Source: Dipteris shenzhenensis (Eukaryota > Polypodiophyta > Polypodiopsida > Gleicheniales). From it: 64,000 nt of DNA. Position 1 is the first letter of the stretch; every line of letters begins with the position of its first letter. The translations under genes were made by a program, and so were the position numbers. This document shows, piece after piece, positions 33,889 through 45,948 of this stretch. Location of the stretch: NCBI GenBank assembly GCA_047967505.1, contig CM106538.1; one strand, written 5' to 3'. The notes below the pieces were generated by a model. That model searched no databases. It saw nothing but the letters and a program-made list of their open reading frames with translations, and had not been told where the DNA came from.

Positions 33889-35872
33889 CTAAAATGTAGA
33901 AATGGTATTTGCATTGCACTGACCTGGACTCCTATGAGTTAGCAACAAGAGAATGGCATCAATCGCTGAAGAATCAAGCAAATGACCATATGTGATATGC
34001 ACAAGAATTGTTATTTGCTTGTTGTGCCATTGAGTACTTTGTATCTCATTTTGTTCTTCAAATGGATAATTTTTAGAAAAATCTATGACACAGACAATAA
34101 TGTCATGGGGAAAATAATTGGCAAGGCACATCTTGTACTGCGTATCCTACCAGCTGGCTGTGAAATTGTGAAGCATATTTTAGGATGGATTGAACCACAT
34201 GACCTATAAGCTCCCTTGGCTGAGTGCTCTTAGATGATAGTCGCCATCTCTTTTTATCGGATTCTTCAACATTGACCTTTTCAAATTCCTCCATTTTAGA
34301 GCATTATGGTTGTCTTCCCTCATTCCATTTGGATAGACATGAAATGTCTTCTTCTTTAGCTTCACACTGCAATGCTTGCATGTGCCATGAATGCATTCAA
34401 TGCGGTGCCACTCACAGTTTCCCTTTGGACAAACTACTGGCTCCCATAGAGATCTTAGGCTACAAAACCTGGTCTCCCTTGCAACACATGATGAGGATCC
34501 AAGTGGTCTATAGACTGTGCATTAATCGGGGAGACATGGGCATTGATCCCCCATGGGGCAATACTCCAACACAACCAAATCTCAAGTCATTCATAGCTTG
34601 GCTAGCCAGGTTAAAGGCTATGTGTGTTTTGCAACAACAAACAGTATAGTCATGTCTTTGAGATTCCTTACATAGCAAGGCTTACAATGCTCAAAGCTCC
34701 TCTGCTCAATTGAAATGTTAGGATTTTCATCCATAAACTTGAGATATAGCTCCGTTCATTGACCCAACATGCATGAACAATAGTACAATGAGCCCCCTAT
34801 CGGGCTGGTTTAGGAGATTCATAATTTCAACCACCAGATTGGTTTAGGACATGGTCACAATTTCAACCACCGGGCTAGTTTAGGAAACGGTCACAATTTT
34901 AGCCACTGGGATGGTTCAGCTTGACGGTCTCAACTTCATATATTAGACAATAACAAGTCTGTTGCTTTTCATTTCTGAATTTCACAATTATAAACTAACA
35001 ATATATTTCTTTTTCTTTTTGAATTCCTTAATTTCAATCATAATTTTAATCCAGTAACTACTATTTGCCTTGAACCATCACCAGCATGGTTTAGAAATTA
35101 ATTGGTATATGACCCGAATAGTAGGAAAGTAAATTTAACTAATTTAATTACTAAGAAACATAGAAATTTCAACCATCGGGCTTGTCAACAACTAATGTCT
35201 GCTCAACCACAATGGTTCAGGACAATCAAATAATTGGTGATCGAGCTAAAGCAGCCATGGTTGCATGATGTCCCAACCACCAGGATGATTTGCGATGATA
35301 ACAATATATTGCCATTCTGTTGCAAAATATATTGCTGTTAATTTTTATTCAACCACATTTGTTCAGGACAATCACATAACTGGTGTTAGAGTTGAACTAG
35401 CCATGGCTGCATGATGTTCCAACCATGGGGCTAGTTTAGGACAATCACATTAAATCCAAGCCATCCTAGCTTAAGAAGTGAAGCTTGTAAACTATCCCAA
35501 AGCTCAATCACAAAGGACCATCGAGTTGGTTTAGGCAACATTGACTTGTGTTGTATCAAGCATGTGTATGACGTACTTGTCAAACACCTTGTGTCCCATC
35601 TGCTTTTTATAAATGTCCTTTATATTTAGAGAAATTATCATGTTTTGGTGCCAAAGTGTCTTCACTCTAGAAATGGCTTCCAGATTTAGGTTGTCTCTCC
35701 TTTTCTTGCATTTTGTTGAAGCCCACACACTTCTCGGATCAAGATGATCATGCATTTCTTCTGCTCTACATTCAACTGCTGGAGCCATGTTGGTCCTTTT
35801 GATTGACAACATTTTTGACATTGTGTGCCCAAGCCGTTTCTCCTTTGTTTTAGGAGACACCAACATAGCCAA
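33889..35872 (-). pseudogene. Relic of a DFxxNY-type putative transposase
   Basis: Three minus-strand blocks stand in plausible order. 35872-35531 reads RDNLNLEAISRVKTLWHQN and HMLDTTQ, a helical N-terminal region. About 34410-34200 contains ECIHGTCKHCSVKLKKKTF, a possible zinc-binding cluster. 34080-34010 reads IDFSKNYPFEEQNEIQSTQW. The last strongly resembles the DFSENY...EIQS..W segment of uncharacterised transposase-like proteins I associate with animal and other eukaryotic genomes. Frames change between blocks and stops occur, so it is not functional. Assignment rests on remembered family resemblance without a search. Confidence 0.45.
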
Positions 35873-36780
35873 TGTTGCCCTCTTTGCAGCTAGTTAATCT
35901 AAGCTATGCACCCCTTTCACTTTCTGTAGGCCACTTTCTAGGTTAGAGAGCATCACCTCTTGGGCATGCATCTCTCAAGGTGTTGGTAGGATTGTTACAC
36001 ATGAACTTTAGGGTGCAAGCTAAAGCTTGTAAAGACTCAGGATTGGTATTCACCTGAATGGCCTGATGTTGTTGCGTCAAATGGTTCCACTAATCATGAC
36101 ACCACAGCTTGTGTTCTTTGCTCTGACAGCAATGATTGAATGTGTGCATCTGCAACTGCTTCCTGTTACTGATCTGTAAGGAGTCTTATTTTTTCTCTTT
36201 GTTTCTCCCTTTGCAAATGTTGCAAAAGTGCATTCCATTGCCATTTCGATACCATGCCATTGCTTTCCTCAACCCGTAATCTATTCCTTGTGCTTTAACC
36301 AAGCTTTTCAGCTTTTCTATCTCGTAGCCTTTGTCTACTTCTCTTGCAAGCCATGGCAAGCTACATGTTGCCATTGACACCATGGAAACGATCAGTCCAT
36401 AAAATGTTAGATATCAATGCTCCACTCTCATGTAACTACGCGGGAACTAGCTAACTCTACTTGTAAGCCCCCCATATGAGGAGAAGGCATTTGAGTAGCT
36501 CGGTTATCCAGTAGGTCTTGGTTTGGACACCAGATGGGGCCATGTGTGGCTTGGTGGCTGGACGGCTTCAGATAGAGTTGGCACACTACCAACTAGGCTA
36601 CATGCAAGTGCAGGAAGGCATCCCTTGACTGACTGCACTGAGGGTAGACGGAGCATTTTCTGGGGTAGCCCACTCTCGGGTTGCGGGGCCCGTTTGGAGG
36701 CTCAGATGATCTCGGATAACTCTGGGCCGAATGGCAACTGTAGGTTAGTTGCTCTATTTTGCGCACCGGTTCGACCGTAT
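35873..36780. other. Anonymous region
   Basis: No gene recognised. A 65-codon minus frame at 36186-36383 contains CNICKGRNKEKK and nothing else familiar. Confidence 0.35.
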
Positions 36781-36784
36781 GGTC

Positions 36785-36870
36785 GGTGGCCTATTTCGGG
36801 ACCAACCCCTAGTTGACCATTTTGGGCGGTGGCCTATTTCGAGACCAACCCCTAGTCGACCGTTTTGGGC
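36785..36870. repeat. 43-bp tandem duplication
   Basis: Two copies of GGTGGCCTATTTCG.GACCA and ACCCCTAGT.GACC.TTTTGGGC. Confidence 0.93.
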
Positions 36871-36918
36871 GGACCGGGTCGGTCACCCAATTGAGCCTAA
36901 CTGACTACAACTGGTGGC

Positions 36919-36926
36919 TATATAAG
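36919..36926 (+). promoter_or_regulatory. TATA-like box, possibly of a solo LTR
   Basis: TATATAAG about 40 bp after the duplication and followed by a C/T-rich leader. The stretch from about 36500 to 37160 has the feel of a solo LTR, but I found no partner, primer site or target duplication. Confidence 0.3.
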
Positions 36927-36929
36927 AGC

Positions 36930-38447
36930 AAGCCCGTGAAGCCCATTTCATCACTGGCTATAGCAACCCTGATTCCTTAGCATTTCGCCTCCATCTTCTA
37001 CTATTTCTAGCATGCCATCGAAGCTTCTTTCATAGGAGCGCATGGTTGGGAGGTAGCGCCATCTATTGTATTAGTTCTATAGTAATCAAATTTTTGATTC
37101 TCCATACTATCTTGTTTTCTCTCTTGCGTACGAGATCCTGTTATCTGTTGAGCACAGATGTTGTATTATTACATAAAAGACCAAGAGAAGCTAGCTTATG
37201 AGGTGAGCAAAGAATAGAAGACAACTTACATGAAAGAAGACAACGCCAAACCAAAGTCTAAGCAAGGTCACGTCAAGGTTTGCAGGGTGGGGGTAGGTTG
37301 CAAGTACTTAATATTCTAAGATTCGATGGGCAAGAGGTGTGAAAATTCAAAATTGGTGGGAGTAGCAAAATTTTCAACCACCAGGTTTCCCCCCTTCGGC
37401 CACGTCGGTAGAATTGGATGTCCCAAACAAGTGCAATGTGGCCTAAAATGCTTCAAAACACAAATAGGCCAAAGAGCATGCTATTGGGTTTGATGATGTG
37501 TATTATAAAATGCAATGACCTTTGGAATGCTTATGAGACATATATCAAGCAAGTGCATGGAAAAAGAAACAATTCAAAATTGTAAATAGTGTTGGATTTA
37601 TTAAAAGATCTTTGCACATGCACAAATTGCACTTTTCCAAGTTCTTCCATTTTAGGGTCAATCTATATACTGATATCAACAACTATCAATGTTTTAAGAC
37701 CACCATGTAGTAGTCCCACTATTTTGGATTCCAAATTTTCAATCCATTTTAGTTTTCAACAAATCAAAAAAAAGTTATGGAGCTTGCCATTAAATGGGTG
37801 TGCATCACTTTAGCACAATATAAGAGGCCCATTAACCCATACCTAATGTTTTCATTTAGGTGTGTCCTTGGGTTGAGGAGAAGCTCATGTAGTGTACTTT
37901 TGAATGATTACTTGGCTGCATGTATGTACAGAGCAGAATTTCGATCTTTTTAAATAAATTGCTATTTTCTATATGCATGCTTCACATGAAACATAGCACT
38001 TGTAATGCTTCAGTAGTGTCATTCCAAATTGTTATTCCAATTGTTTTTGGTCTCATGTTCAAGTTGGAATGTGTACTACAACTTGAAGACAAAGATCGCT
38101 GAATTCCATTGAGCAATGCATAACTTATGGGTCATGCAAGGTACCTATATATAGAAAATTCGCTGAACCTCACCAAAAATGGCTACACCCAAGCAAACAA
38201 TGATCCTTGTGGTATACCTGGTATGTATCATTGAAAACTACATGCCTCTTTTTAATCTTCAATGATTTCATGCTACATCTTAAATCTTTACCTACCACAT
38301 AGTAGGGACCATCCAATGATCAGGCAGCGTTATCATCCATACCATCATCAGTAGCTTTCAAAATCATCATTTACACAAATGACCATTGCTCCACTTTTTC
38401 AAATCACCATACTTGACATTTTGCTACATTCTTATTTGCAAATGATA
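36930..38447. other. Anonymous region
   Basis: No gene or element recognised; AT-rich after 37500. Confidence 0.4.
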
Positions 38448-38837
38448 TCATTTATAAAATATATCCCACTTTGAAATCCAAAATATGCACTTTGTATTCC
38501 TAATGACATGTGGTTGAAAAATCTCATCTCTGTCCCATGTAATAAATGATTTGTTGGAAGTATTATAGGGCATAACATCTTCAAGCATTTCCATATTATC
38601 TCCACATTTATACTTTAGCTCATCATGTGCACTAAGAATCTTTGATACAATCACTACCACCTTATCTTTGCTAAGTCTTTTATGGCGACAAATAGAATTT
38701 GGATCACTGTCATGGATTGTAGCAAATGCAACTACTTCTCTTTTGCAACCTAAGATTACCTCTAGATGTCCCAATAAAATTTGTAGCCATCTACTTTGTA
38801 AGCTTCCTTTGCAAGCAAGCTGTAGCAACAAATACAA
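38448..38837 (-). pseudogene. CACTA (En/Spm)-type transposon protein fragment
   Basis: The 129-codon open frame contains VVAFATIHDSDPNS, then CRHKRLSKDKVVVIV and a closing SFITWDRDEI. This resembles the C-terminal domain of plant En/Spm-like proteins (V.A.G.....PN..CHHK.LG.D.V.V.V......ITWP). No upstream transposase domain or CACTA ends were seen, so it is an isolated fragment. Assignment is from memory of the motif order. Confidence 0.4.
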
Positions 38838-40034
38838 AGAGCATTAGTCTCTTTTCAATAATCTACTTATTAATTATATCTTTTTATTAAATTACTTTCT
38901 TTTAGTTTACATTGCATGGTGATATAAATTTATGAGTTTTTTATTTATAAATATGGGTTTCTAATAAAGTATTTAGGTTTAGCAAATCAGTCTTACAATT
39001 TAAATTCAATGATATAGGTTTTAGGGTAATACATAACTATATAAAGAAAAGCACAAGAAAACTGGATAAGAGAAAGGGAATGGAGAGAGCAACAAAGAGG
39101 AGTAGGAAGGGAAACCCTAATTTTTCCTTTAAAAGGAAGTACACATAAATAACCCTGATGCGCCCCGTGTCACTCTCAAGCCTGTCGGTGCCAGCCCCCC
39201 AAGCTCTTGTGTCAATCCCACCCCTTGATCTTGTCACTTCGTGGCAACCATATGTATGTGTTGGAGTGAAATATGAGAGTGTAAAAGGAGTGTTTATGTT
39301 TAGAGAGGGGTATGGGATAGGGAAGGTTTATATTTAGAGAGGGGCTCGAGAGGGGTATGTGATAGGTAAGGTGGCATGACAACTATGAAATGAATGGTCC
39401 CAATGCACCCCCACCTTTCCCTTGACCTTATCAATGCTAGTCCTGGAGCTCTCGTGTCGATCCTAGCTGCATTGAGGCCTTATCTGCAATGTGCCTACAT
39501 TGCTCTCGATCCTATCTATGCAGGGTCCAATGCACCCATGTTGCTCTTGACCCTATTCAGGCCGGCCTCCCAAGCTCTCCTGACCCTAGACCACGGACCT
39601 CGGCTCGATGAGAACACCCATTGTCCCGACCATTTCCCACCATATGTATGTATTGGAGTGAAAGAAGAGAGTGTAGACAGATTGCTTATATTTAAACAAG
39701 GGATTAAAGAAGATGATTAGTTTATGTTTAGGTAAAACTATGACGATATATATAGAAGACGCCTTCATAATCAATTCTTAGTTACTTTTTTTGGAGGTGA
39801 AAGAGGTGAAAGAGAGGAAGAGGAAGAAGATAATGTAGCTTTCAACATTCTAGGTAAGAAAGTCTCCACCTTCTTACAGGTTTTACTTTCTCTTTGATTT
39901 TGTAAGGGAAGAAGAAGAAGAAAAGAGGAAGGGGGAAGGAGAAAAAAAAGAGATAGACATGCAGGAAAGGGGGAGGGAATGGGAACCAAAGAAGGAGAAA
40001 GGATGGAGGAGAGGGAGAAAAGGGTCAACGTTTC
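38838..40034. other. Anonymous region with internal duplication and purine tract
   Basis: About 39140-39330 and 39395-39690 share CTCGTGTCGATCC/CTTGTGTCAATCC, CATATGTATGT.TTGGAGTGA and GAGAGTGTA in order, a ~350-bp decayed duplication. 39780-40030 is purine-rich. No gene. Confidence 0.5.
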
Positions 40035-41790
40035 TCGGGTGTAGCCAATCATAGAACTATTTTCGAGGCCATTTTGGGGCCACTGCAATGCGATGTGCTC
40101 TCGGGTGAATATTTGAATTTCGCACGGACCCGTGCTCTCGCCAAAAATTTTCTTGATTTCATAAAGGCGCACTGGCATAATAATGAGACACAATCTATTT
40201 ATTCTGAACACCGCATAGCTCGACACACGGCATCTTTGCACTACTTTATGTAGTGCAGTCTTTGGCCTATGTCACCCGATCACTTATCATCATGCAACCT
40301 TTTGCCACAGCTTTGCCACCTGTCACTAGGCACCGCACCCATGCAGATCATTAAAATTCAAGGTTGGATTGGAGAGACCACCGCGTTGGTTCTTGGCATA
40401 ATCTCTAGACATAATCTATCATTCTAAACACTACCGCATCGTAGTCTCTGGCCTGTTGACCATCTGTCATCGTGCAACCTTTTGCTGCATCTTTGCCCGC
40501 AGCCCATGCAAATCATAAGTTGGCTTGGAGAGACCACTGTGCTGGTTTTTGGCATAATAATGAGATGCAATCTATCACTCTGAGCATCACCTCAGTTAAC
40601 GACTTGTCATCACCTAGAATTCTTCTTGGAGAGATCACCGCACTTATTCTTGGAGTTATAGTTCCGTTACCTATTTTTACGTATTAAGGAGGAGGTCTAT
40701 GACGACCAATGCGCTGACAAACACAAGGAGATCTATGAAAGCCACCACACTGGTTGTTGGAGTTATATATTTGTGTACCAAGGAAAATATATTCTGTTAT
40801 GCAACCAAGCAAAATGCAATTGATGATATGGCCTTTAAGGGGTTCCCTCTGGGCAAGGGCCATATCGACATGCCATTTCTATCCATTAGCATCCTGGATA
40901 TTGTATAATGCACATGGATATGGCCCTTGCCCCTAGAGGGGACCCCTCAAGGGCCATATTGTCAATTGCATTTTCTAAAAGTTAAATTGTATTTTTCTAC
41001 AACGGTGGGGTCAGAAATATTTTAGCGCTATTTTGGTCATAAAACAAGGAAATTTTAGTCCTACTTTCTTAGTATTTTAGTCCTTGTTGCAGTAAATATA
41101 AATGAGGGCAAAAGTATAATTTATTGAGTGAAAATTATGCAAAATAGATTACAATGTACATCTACGTCCAATAACAGGCTATATAAAAATTATCAACTCA
41201 TACCAAGCAAAAATTGAACAGAGGATCTTACATTTATAAAAACTCAGCATTTGTTGCTGAGAGCCTTAAAGGCCAGAAGATTACAGCTAGCAGCCATAAC
41301 CATTCAAATATAAAAGTTAACAACAGTGCATATTAAGAGCCTCAAATTGAACAAAAAGAGATTAATGTAATAAAAACTCAGCAATTGCTGAGAGCCTTAG
41401 AGACCAAAACATTACATCCAGTGAGCCAAAAGATTGTTGAGAGCCTTAGAGGACAAAAGATTACATCTAGCCATTGCTAAAAGCCTCATTTGAGCAAGAG
41501 GGAATTTGTACAACTCAGTTTTCCACTAGTCTAGCTTGTTGCATTAAAATTTTTTAGGGAGCCAAAGGAGGGATGGAGAGGCCGAAGACCATGCACATTG
41601 CCAGGACTCATATTACGGCCCCCCCAACAAGCCAAGAGTACTCTGCTATGAAAATACTGAGGCCTTCATTGACATCTAGGGGGAACCCATACAACACAGC
41701 CATAAAGAGGCCCTCTATGAGCATATCATCTAAGGTGGTGACGTGCAGATGTGTGGGGAATCGACTATGGGAATGAAGGGTCTCCACTAG
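40035..41790 (+). repeat. Large dispersed repeat R1, second copy
   Basis: Same-orientation copy of 31490-32850, longer because the GAGCCTTAGAGGCCAAAAGA motif is repeated several times between 41240 and 41500. Contains the second long hairpin. No open frame survives. Confidence 0.7.
40810..40975. repeat. Long hairpin in R1, second copy
   Basis: Arms 40810-40872 and 40910-40975. The right arm matches its counterpart at 32341-32407 almost exactly, while the left arm has drifted (GGCCTTTAAGGGGTTCCCTC), so the stem is weaker here. Confidence 0.85.
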
Positions 41791-42309
41791 TGCTAGCATT
41801 TCTACTCCAGGTGAGTGCAACACAATCACCTTATATGAGAAGGCAAATAACATTGGGATCACAGAGCATCGAGGGGGGGTGGTAGTAGGCATGGTGAAGA
41901 TGAGTGGGTGAGCAACAGATGAGCAAGGGAGTAGATGAGTGACGAGAGTTGGAGGAGGGAGCGTGGAGCAAAGTAGAGCAGGGGCAAAAAAGAGCTAGAG
42001 GAGGGGTATGGAGCAAAGTAGCAAAGCGTGTGGAGCAAAGTAGCAGAGCATGGGTGGATCAGAGCAACGTAGTAAAATATAAAATGCCACAGATCTTATA
42101 TATATTATAACGTTTGAGCCACCGTGTTGGTTGGAGCCCAAGCTCCATCCATATTAATTGCAGGCCACCGTGGTCGAATCTTAGGTGCAATCCTAGATGG
42201 GCTGGTAATCATGAAGAAGATGCCATGTGGTGCCACTTTGGTGGCTTGTAATTAACTGCCAGCCTGATGGAATCTTAGCCACGATAGATGTGGCTAATGA
42301 GAGCCACCA
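41791..42309. other. Anonymous region
   Basis: GAGCAAAGTAG motif repeats near 41970-42060; no gene. Confidence 0.4.
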
Positions 42310-42975
42310 CCACCGGGAAGTAGTACCCATAAAGGTAAATCATGAAGCTCTAATCACTCATTACTATGCACTCTAGTTCTCTACTGAGCATGCAAGCTTA
42401 GTGACTAGTAATTTTTGCTGCACTCGTAGTGATCATGCATGCTTAAGCTCAGTGGTGGGTGAGCAGTGGCTGGTAATTTGAATTGCTAGCCTTGTGGAAT
42501 TATAGCCATGACAGACGTGGTTGTAATCACTCATTACCATGCACTCTAGTACTCTACTGAGCATGCGAGCCCAGTGACTGGTAATTTTTAATGCACTCAT
42601 GGTAGTGATCATGCATGCTTAAGCCCGATGGTGGGTGAGCGGTGGCATAGTGGAATCGTAGCCATGACAAATGTGGCTGATGGGGCAGTAATTTCCACAA
42701 AAGTAAATCATGAAGGCTAATCACCTCTAATCCCTCATTACCATGCACTCTAGTACTCTCTAAAGTATGCAAGCCTGGTGACTGGTAATTTACTGCCCTC
42801 GTAGTAATCATGCATGCAAGCCCGATGGTGGTAACTAGAAGTTGAGTAATTGCGGGCCACTATGGTGTCTGGTAATTAATTGCCAGCTCAGTGGGTCTTA
42901 GCTACCACCACAGACGTTGCTGGGAATTTTAGATGCCACCACCTCTAATCATTCATTACCATGCAAGCCTTGAAT
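42310..42975. repeat. Tandem array, ~190-bp units, three copies plus a partial
   Basis: Each unit contains ATCACTCATTACCATGCACT, CTACTGAGCATGC (or decayed), GTGACTGGTAATTT, TGATCATGCATGCTTAAGC and GGTGGGTGAGC. Units start near 42345, 42525 and 42725, with a remnant near 42945. Confidence 0.85.
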
Positions 42976-43084
42976 TAGTCAAAAATCGGGCCAACCACCA
43001 CAGTGGCTCTCACCTTGACAGTAGTCGGGCGACAACCACTGTGGTGGCTCTCACCTTGATAGTGTAGGCGGGCTACTATTATTA

Positions 43085-43400
43085 CATTCCCTTAACCTTT
43101 TTGTCTTCTAACCCTCTCAATCATTTCGTTCTCCCTTACAATCTCAATCCTCCATTATTCCATTTCCTTCACTGCTTCATCTTCTATCCCTCTCAACCAT
43201 TTCTTTCTCCCTTGTAATCGGACTGCAAACTCAAGCCTCCACTATTCCATTTCCTTCATTGTTTCATCTTCTATCCCTCTTAACCATTTCTATCTCCCTT
43301 GCACTCTTCCTGCAACTTCTATCCCTCTCGACCATCTCTATCTCCCTTGCACTCTTCCTGCGACTTCTATACCCTCTTGTAATGGACCTTGCATAGTGCG
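43085..43400. repeat. Pyrimidine-rich tandem repeats
   Basis: Repeated CTTCTATCCCTCTCAACCAT and TTCTCCCTTG units of about 60-115 bp. No coding signal. Confidence 0.75.
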
Positions 43401-43489
43401 GGAGCTCCTCACACAATCTTTCCTCCCCCTCTGTAGCATAGTGCGGGAGCCCCTCCTGCCCTGATCTTGAAATAATGATATATGGGAGC

Positions 43490-45226
43490 TCCTCTCTCGC
43501 TCTTCAAAAGCCCAATTTGGATGCTCTCCAAAACTTCACCAGGTTAGTACATGAGGTGAATGTGAAGGAGGGGTAGCTAGTCTGTCAAGATTAGAAGATT
43601 ACCATCAATGAAAGTGTGATTGAAAATGCTCTAGAAATCTCTAGAGGCAGTTTGCAAGCACGCTTTTTTGAGAAGTAGTGGAAGAGACAGGATATTCTAG
43701 ATGTATACCCCAATGCTCAGATAAGTAAAGATGGTGGAGTCAAGATTTTGAGCTTGCCAATAGACCTCCAAGATGTGCTGAAGAATACCATTCACTTCTT
43801 TCAAGGGTGATCTCCAAGAGCATGTTAACCAACTTGAAGAATTGCATGATGGCAAATCCCAATTGTCATCTCAGTCCATTGGAGTTGTAATGCACCTAAT
43901 GGCATCCACCCTCAAAGGGATTTTTGAGCAATACGATAAGTAGATGTCTCAAAAGGTGACTTTTCTACACGAGAAAGCCATCGATGCAGCAAAGGCAGTG
44001 CAACTTGAGAAAAGTCTCAGGGAAGGTGCAGAAGCCAAGGTAGAGGAAGCACAAGCGAGGGCCTTGCAGGAACATGAGCAAGCTGAGGTGCTACAAAATT
44101 GGTCAACATGGAAAGGCATAGAAAAGAAGAAGCAAAGAAGCACATGAAGGAGCTCTAAGATAGGCTCAAAGAAGTGAGAATGGCAGACAAGGAGCTAGAA
44201 TAGATGCAAAAGGATCTTGAAGACCAGAGAGCTGAAAAGGAGGGTCTTTACAAACGGCTCTGCAACATGCAGAATGCATTGAACATTGAAAAAGACTAGA
44301 TGATGGAGGAGCTCAAAAGGGAGAATGCAAAAACCAGAAAGGTGATGCAAGAACTGCAAGAGAGCTTGAAGGCCAGGAAGGATGGGGCAGAGAGTAGCCG
44401 GGGTGGAGAAGACAACGAGGTAGCTCCCCAAGCTAGGAAGGATGCAGAGAGTAGCCATAGTGAAGCAAGTTCCAGCCACCATGGTGGAGCAATTTGCAGT
44501 AGCCACGGTGAGGGTTGTTTTTTTGAAACACTGTTGGAAGTCCAAAGAGTAACCTACAAGACCCTACAAGAAGATCACGATAGATGTGTGGACGAGTTTT
44601 CCGTGGCTTTTGATAGTTATGAAAACCTGACCATCGTCCTGAGAGATTTCCAAACTAGAGTGAAAGTCTTGGAAATGGTCCATGAAGATGTTTTTCAGCA
44701 ATTTACGCAACTTCAACGGATACTGAGGGATTCAGATGAAGCTGTTACACAGAGTGAGCAAAAAGTGGAGGAGATGAAGGAGAGCATCCATAGCCTTAGG
44801 ATGAGGGAGGAAGGAATCAAGAAGCAACTTCATCATGTATAGAGCAATTCTATTGTATTGATGGTCGCAATAGCTAAATCGGATGCCTATCCTACTATGC
44901 AGCAGGGTCCAAAATGCATGGTCTACCATACCCCCATCATAGATGACTACTGGATCCGATGGCCTACATGCTACCACCCTATGCACGTTATTTGCTTTGG
45001 ATTGCTTGTGCATACAAAATCTAGCTGTAGAGAATGCCATTTGCCATTGCCTAGGTCATGGACAGTTCAAATGTGCTTGCGTGCCACAGCTATCTATGAT
45101 GACAAACTAGATGCTGCAGCTCAATTTGCCATTTGGGAAAAAGATCTTAAAGGCAAAGAGCTCAAATTGAAGAAGGCCAAGACCGAGCCTGACTGCAACG
45201 AAAAGGAGCTTGAAGTGAGGGACTAG
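43490..45226 (+). pseudogene. Broken coiled-coil ORF with RING-like cysteine cluster
   Basis: I do not recognise the family. The plus strand encodes an N-terminal segment with VIENALEISRGSLQARFF and ILSLPIDLQDVLKNTI, then about 280 residues of charged heptad-like coiled coil (LEKSLREGAEAKVEEAQARA, MQELQESLKARKDGAESS). A C-terminal block follows with CYHPMHVICF and CRECHLPLPRSW, spaced like a degenerate RING finger. It is interrupted by TAG at 43574, 43592, 43676, 43941, 44201, 44297 and 44840, TAA at 44156, and frameshifts near 43808 and 44100. The last part, 44300-45226, is open apart from one TAG. It is likely a retroelement or repeat-borne protein, but a decayed host gene is not excluded. 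Confidence 0.5.
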
Positions 45227-45589
45227 CCCCCTTTAGGGGGAAAGGAGCAAGAAGGGCCAAGCTTGCAACCAGGAAGCTCAAATCAAGGAAAGAGGGAAAG
45301 GCATGAAGGGAGGCATCGGGCCCCTATAGGAAGGAACCAGCCCCATTCTAGAAAGGAGCAAGGAGGGCCAAGCCTACAATCAGGTTGCTCAACAAGGAGT
45401 CCTTGAGATGTAATCTGAAGTAAAGGAGTCTTTGAGATTGTAATCTATGTAATTTGTGTGTAATCTATTGAATTGTTAATCTTTTCCAGACTTTACTTGG
45501 GCAACTTTACTTGGGCAATGTTTTCTTAGCTATGTGACTTGATAGTGTCCTTTGATCCACACCAGTGCGGTGATAATAAGATTTTGATT
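45227..45589. other. Spacer with CCCCTATAGG/AAGGAGCAA repeats
   Basis: GGAGCAAG.AGGGCCAAGC occurs at about 45245 and 45356 in a small duplication. No gene. Confidence 0.5.
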
Positions 45590-45905
45590 TGACAAGTAAT
45601 GTGAGACGAAAGAATTCAATTAGATCACTAATGTGAGATTGAAATATTTTGATTAGTGAACTAATGTGAGATGAAAGATTTTGATTAGACAACTAATGTG
45701 AGATGAAAGATTTCAATTAGACAACTAACATGAGACTGAAGAATGAGAAGGTCAGGCTCAATGAACTCAAAGATTTCGATTACCAAACTAACATGAGACT
45801 GAAGAATGAGAAGGTTGGGCTCAATGAACTCAAAAATTTTGATTACCAAACTAACATGAGACTAAAGATTGAGAAGGTCAGGCTCAATGAACTCTCTCCC
45901 TATTT
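45590..45905. repeat. Minisatellite: 36-bp then 66-bp units
   Basis: First part: units of GATTAGACAACTAATGTGAG with ATGAAAGATTTT. Second part: three ~66-bp units with AACATGAGACTGAAGAATGA and GGCTCAATGAACTCAAA. The frame MRLKNEKVRLNELKDFDYQT repeats three times in an ORF at 45730-45948, a by-product of the array. Confidence 0.88.
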
Positions 45906-45948
45906 AAGTGCAATGCAGACACAATTAAGAGCCCATTATGAAATCTAG

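Noticed and set aside
36523-36816. 97-codon plus ORF
   Set aside because: Runs into a 43-bp tandem duplication in an LTR-like stretch; no conserved motif.
43490-45226. TAG read as a sense codon (alternative code)
   Set aside because: The amine oxidase and PEBP exons contain no in-frame TAG and the PEBP ends in TAG; decay of CAG in a repeat explains the pattern.
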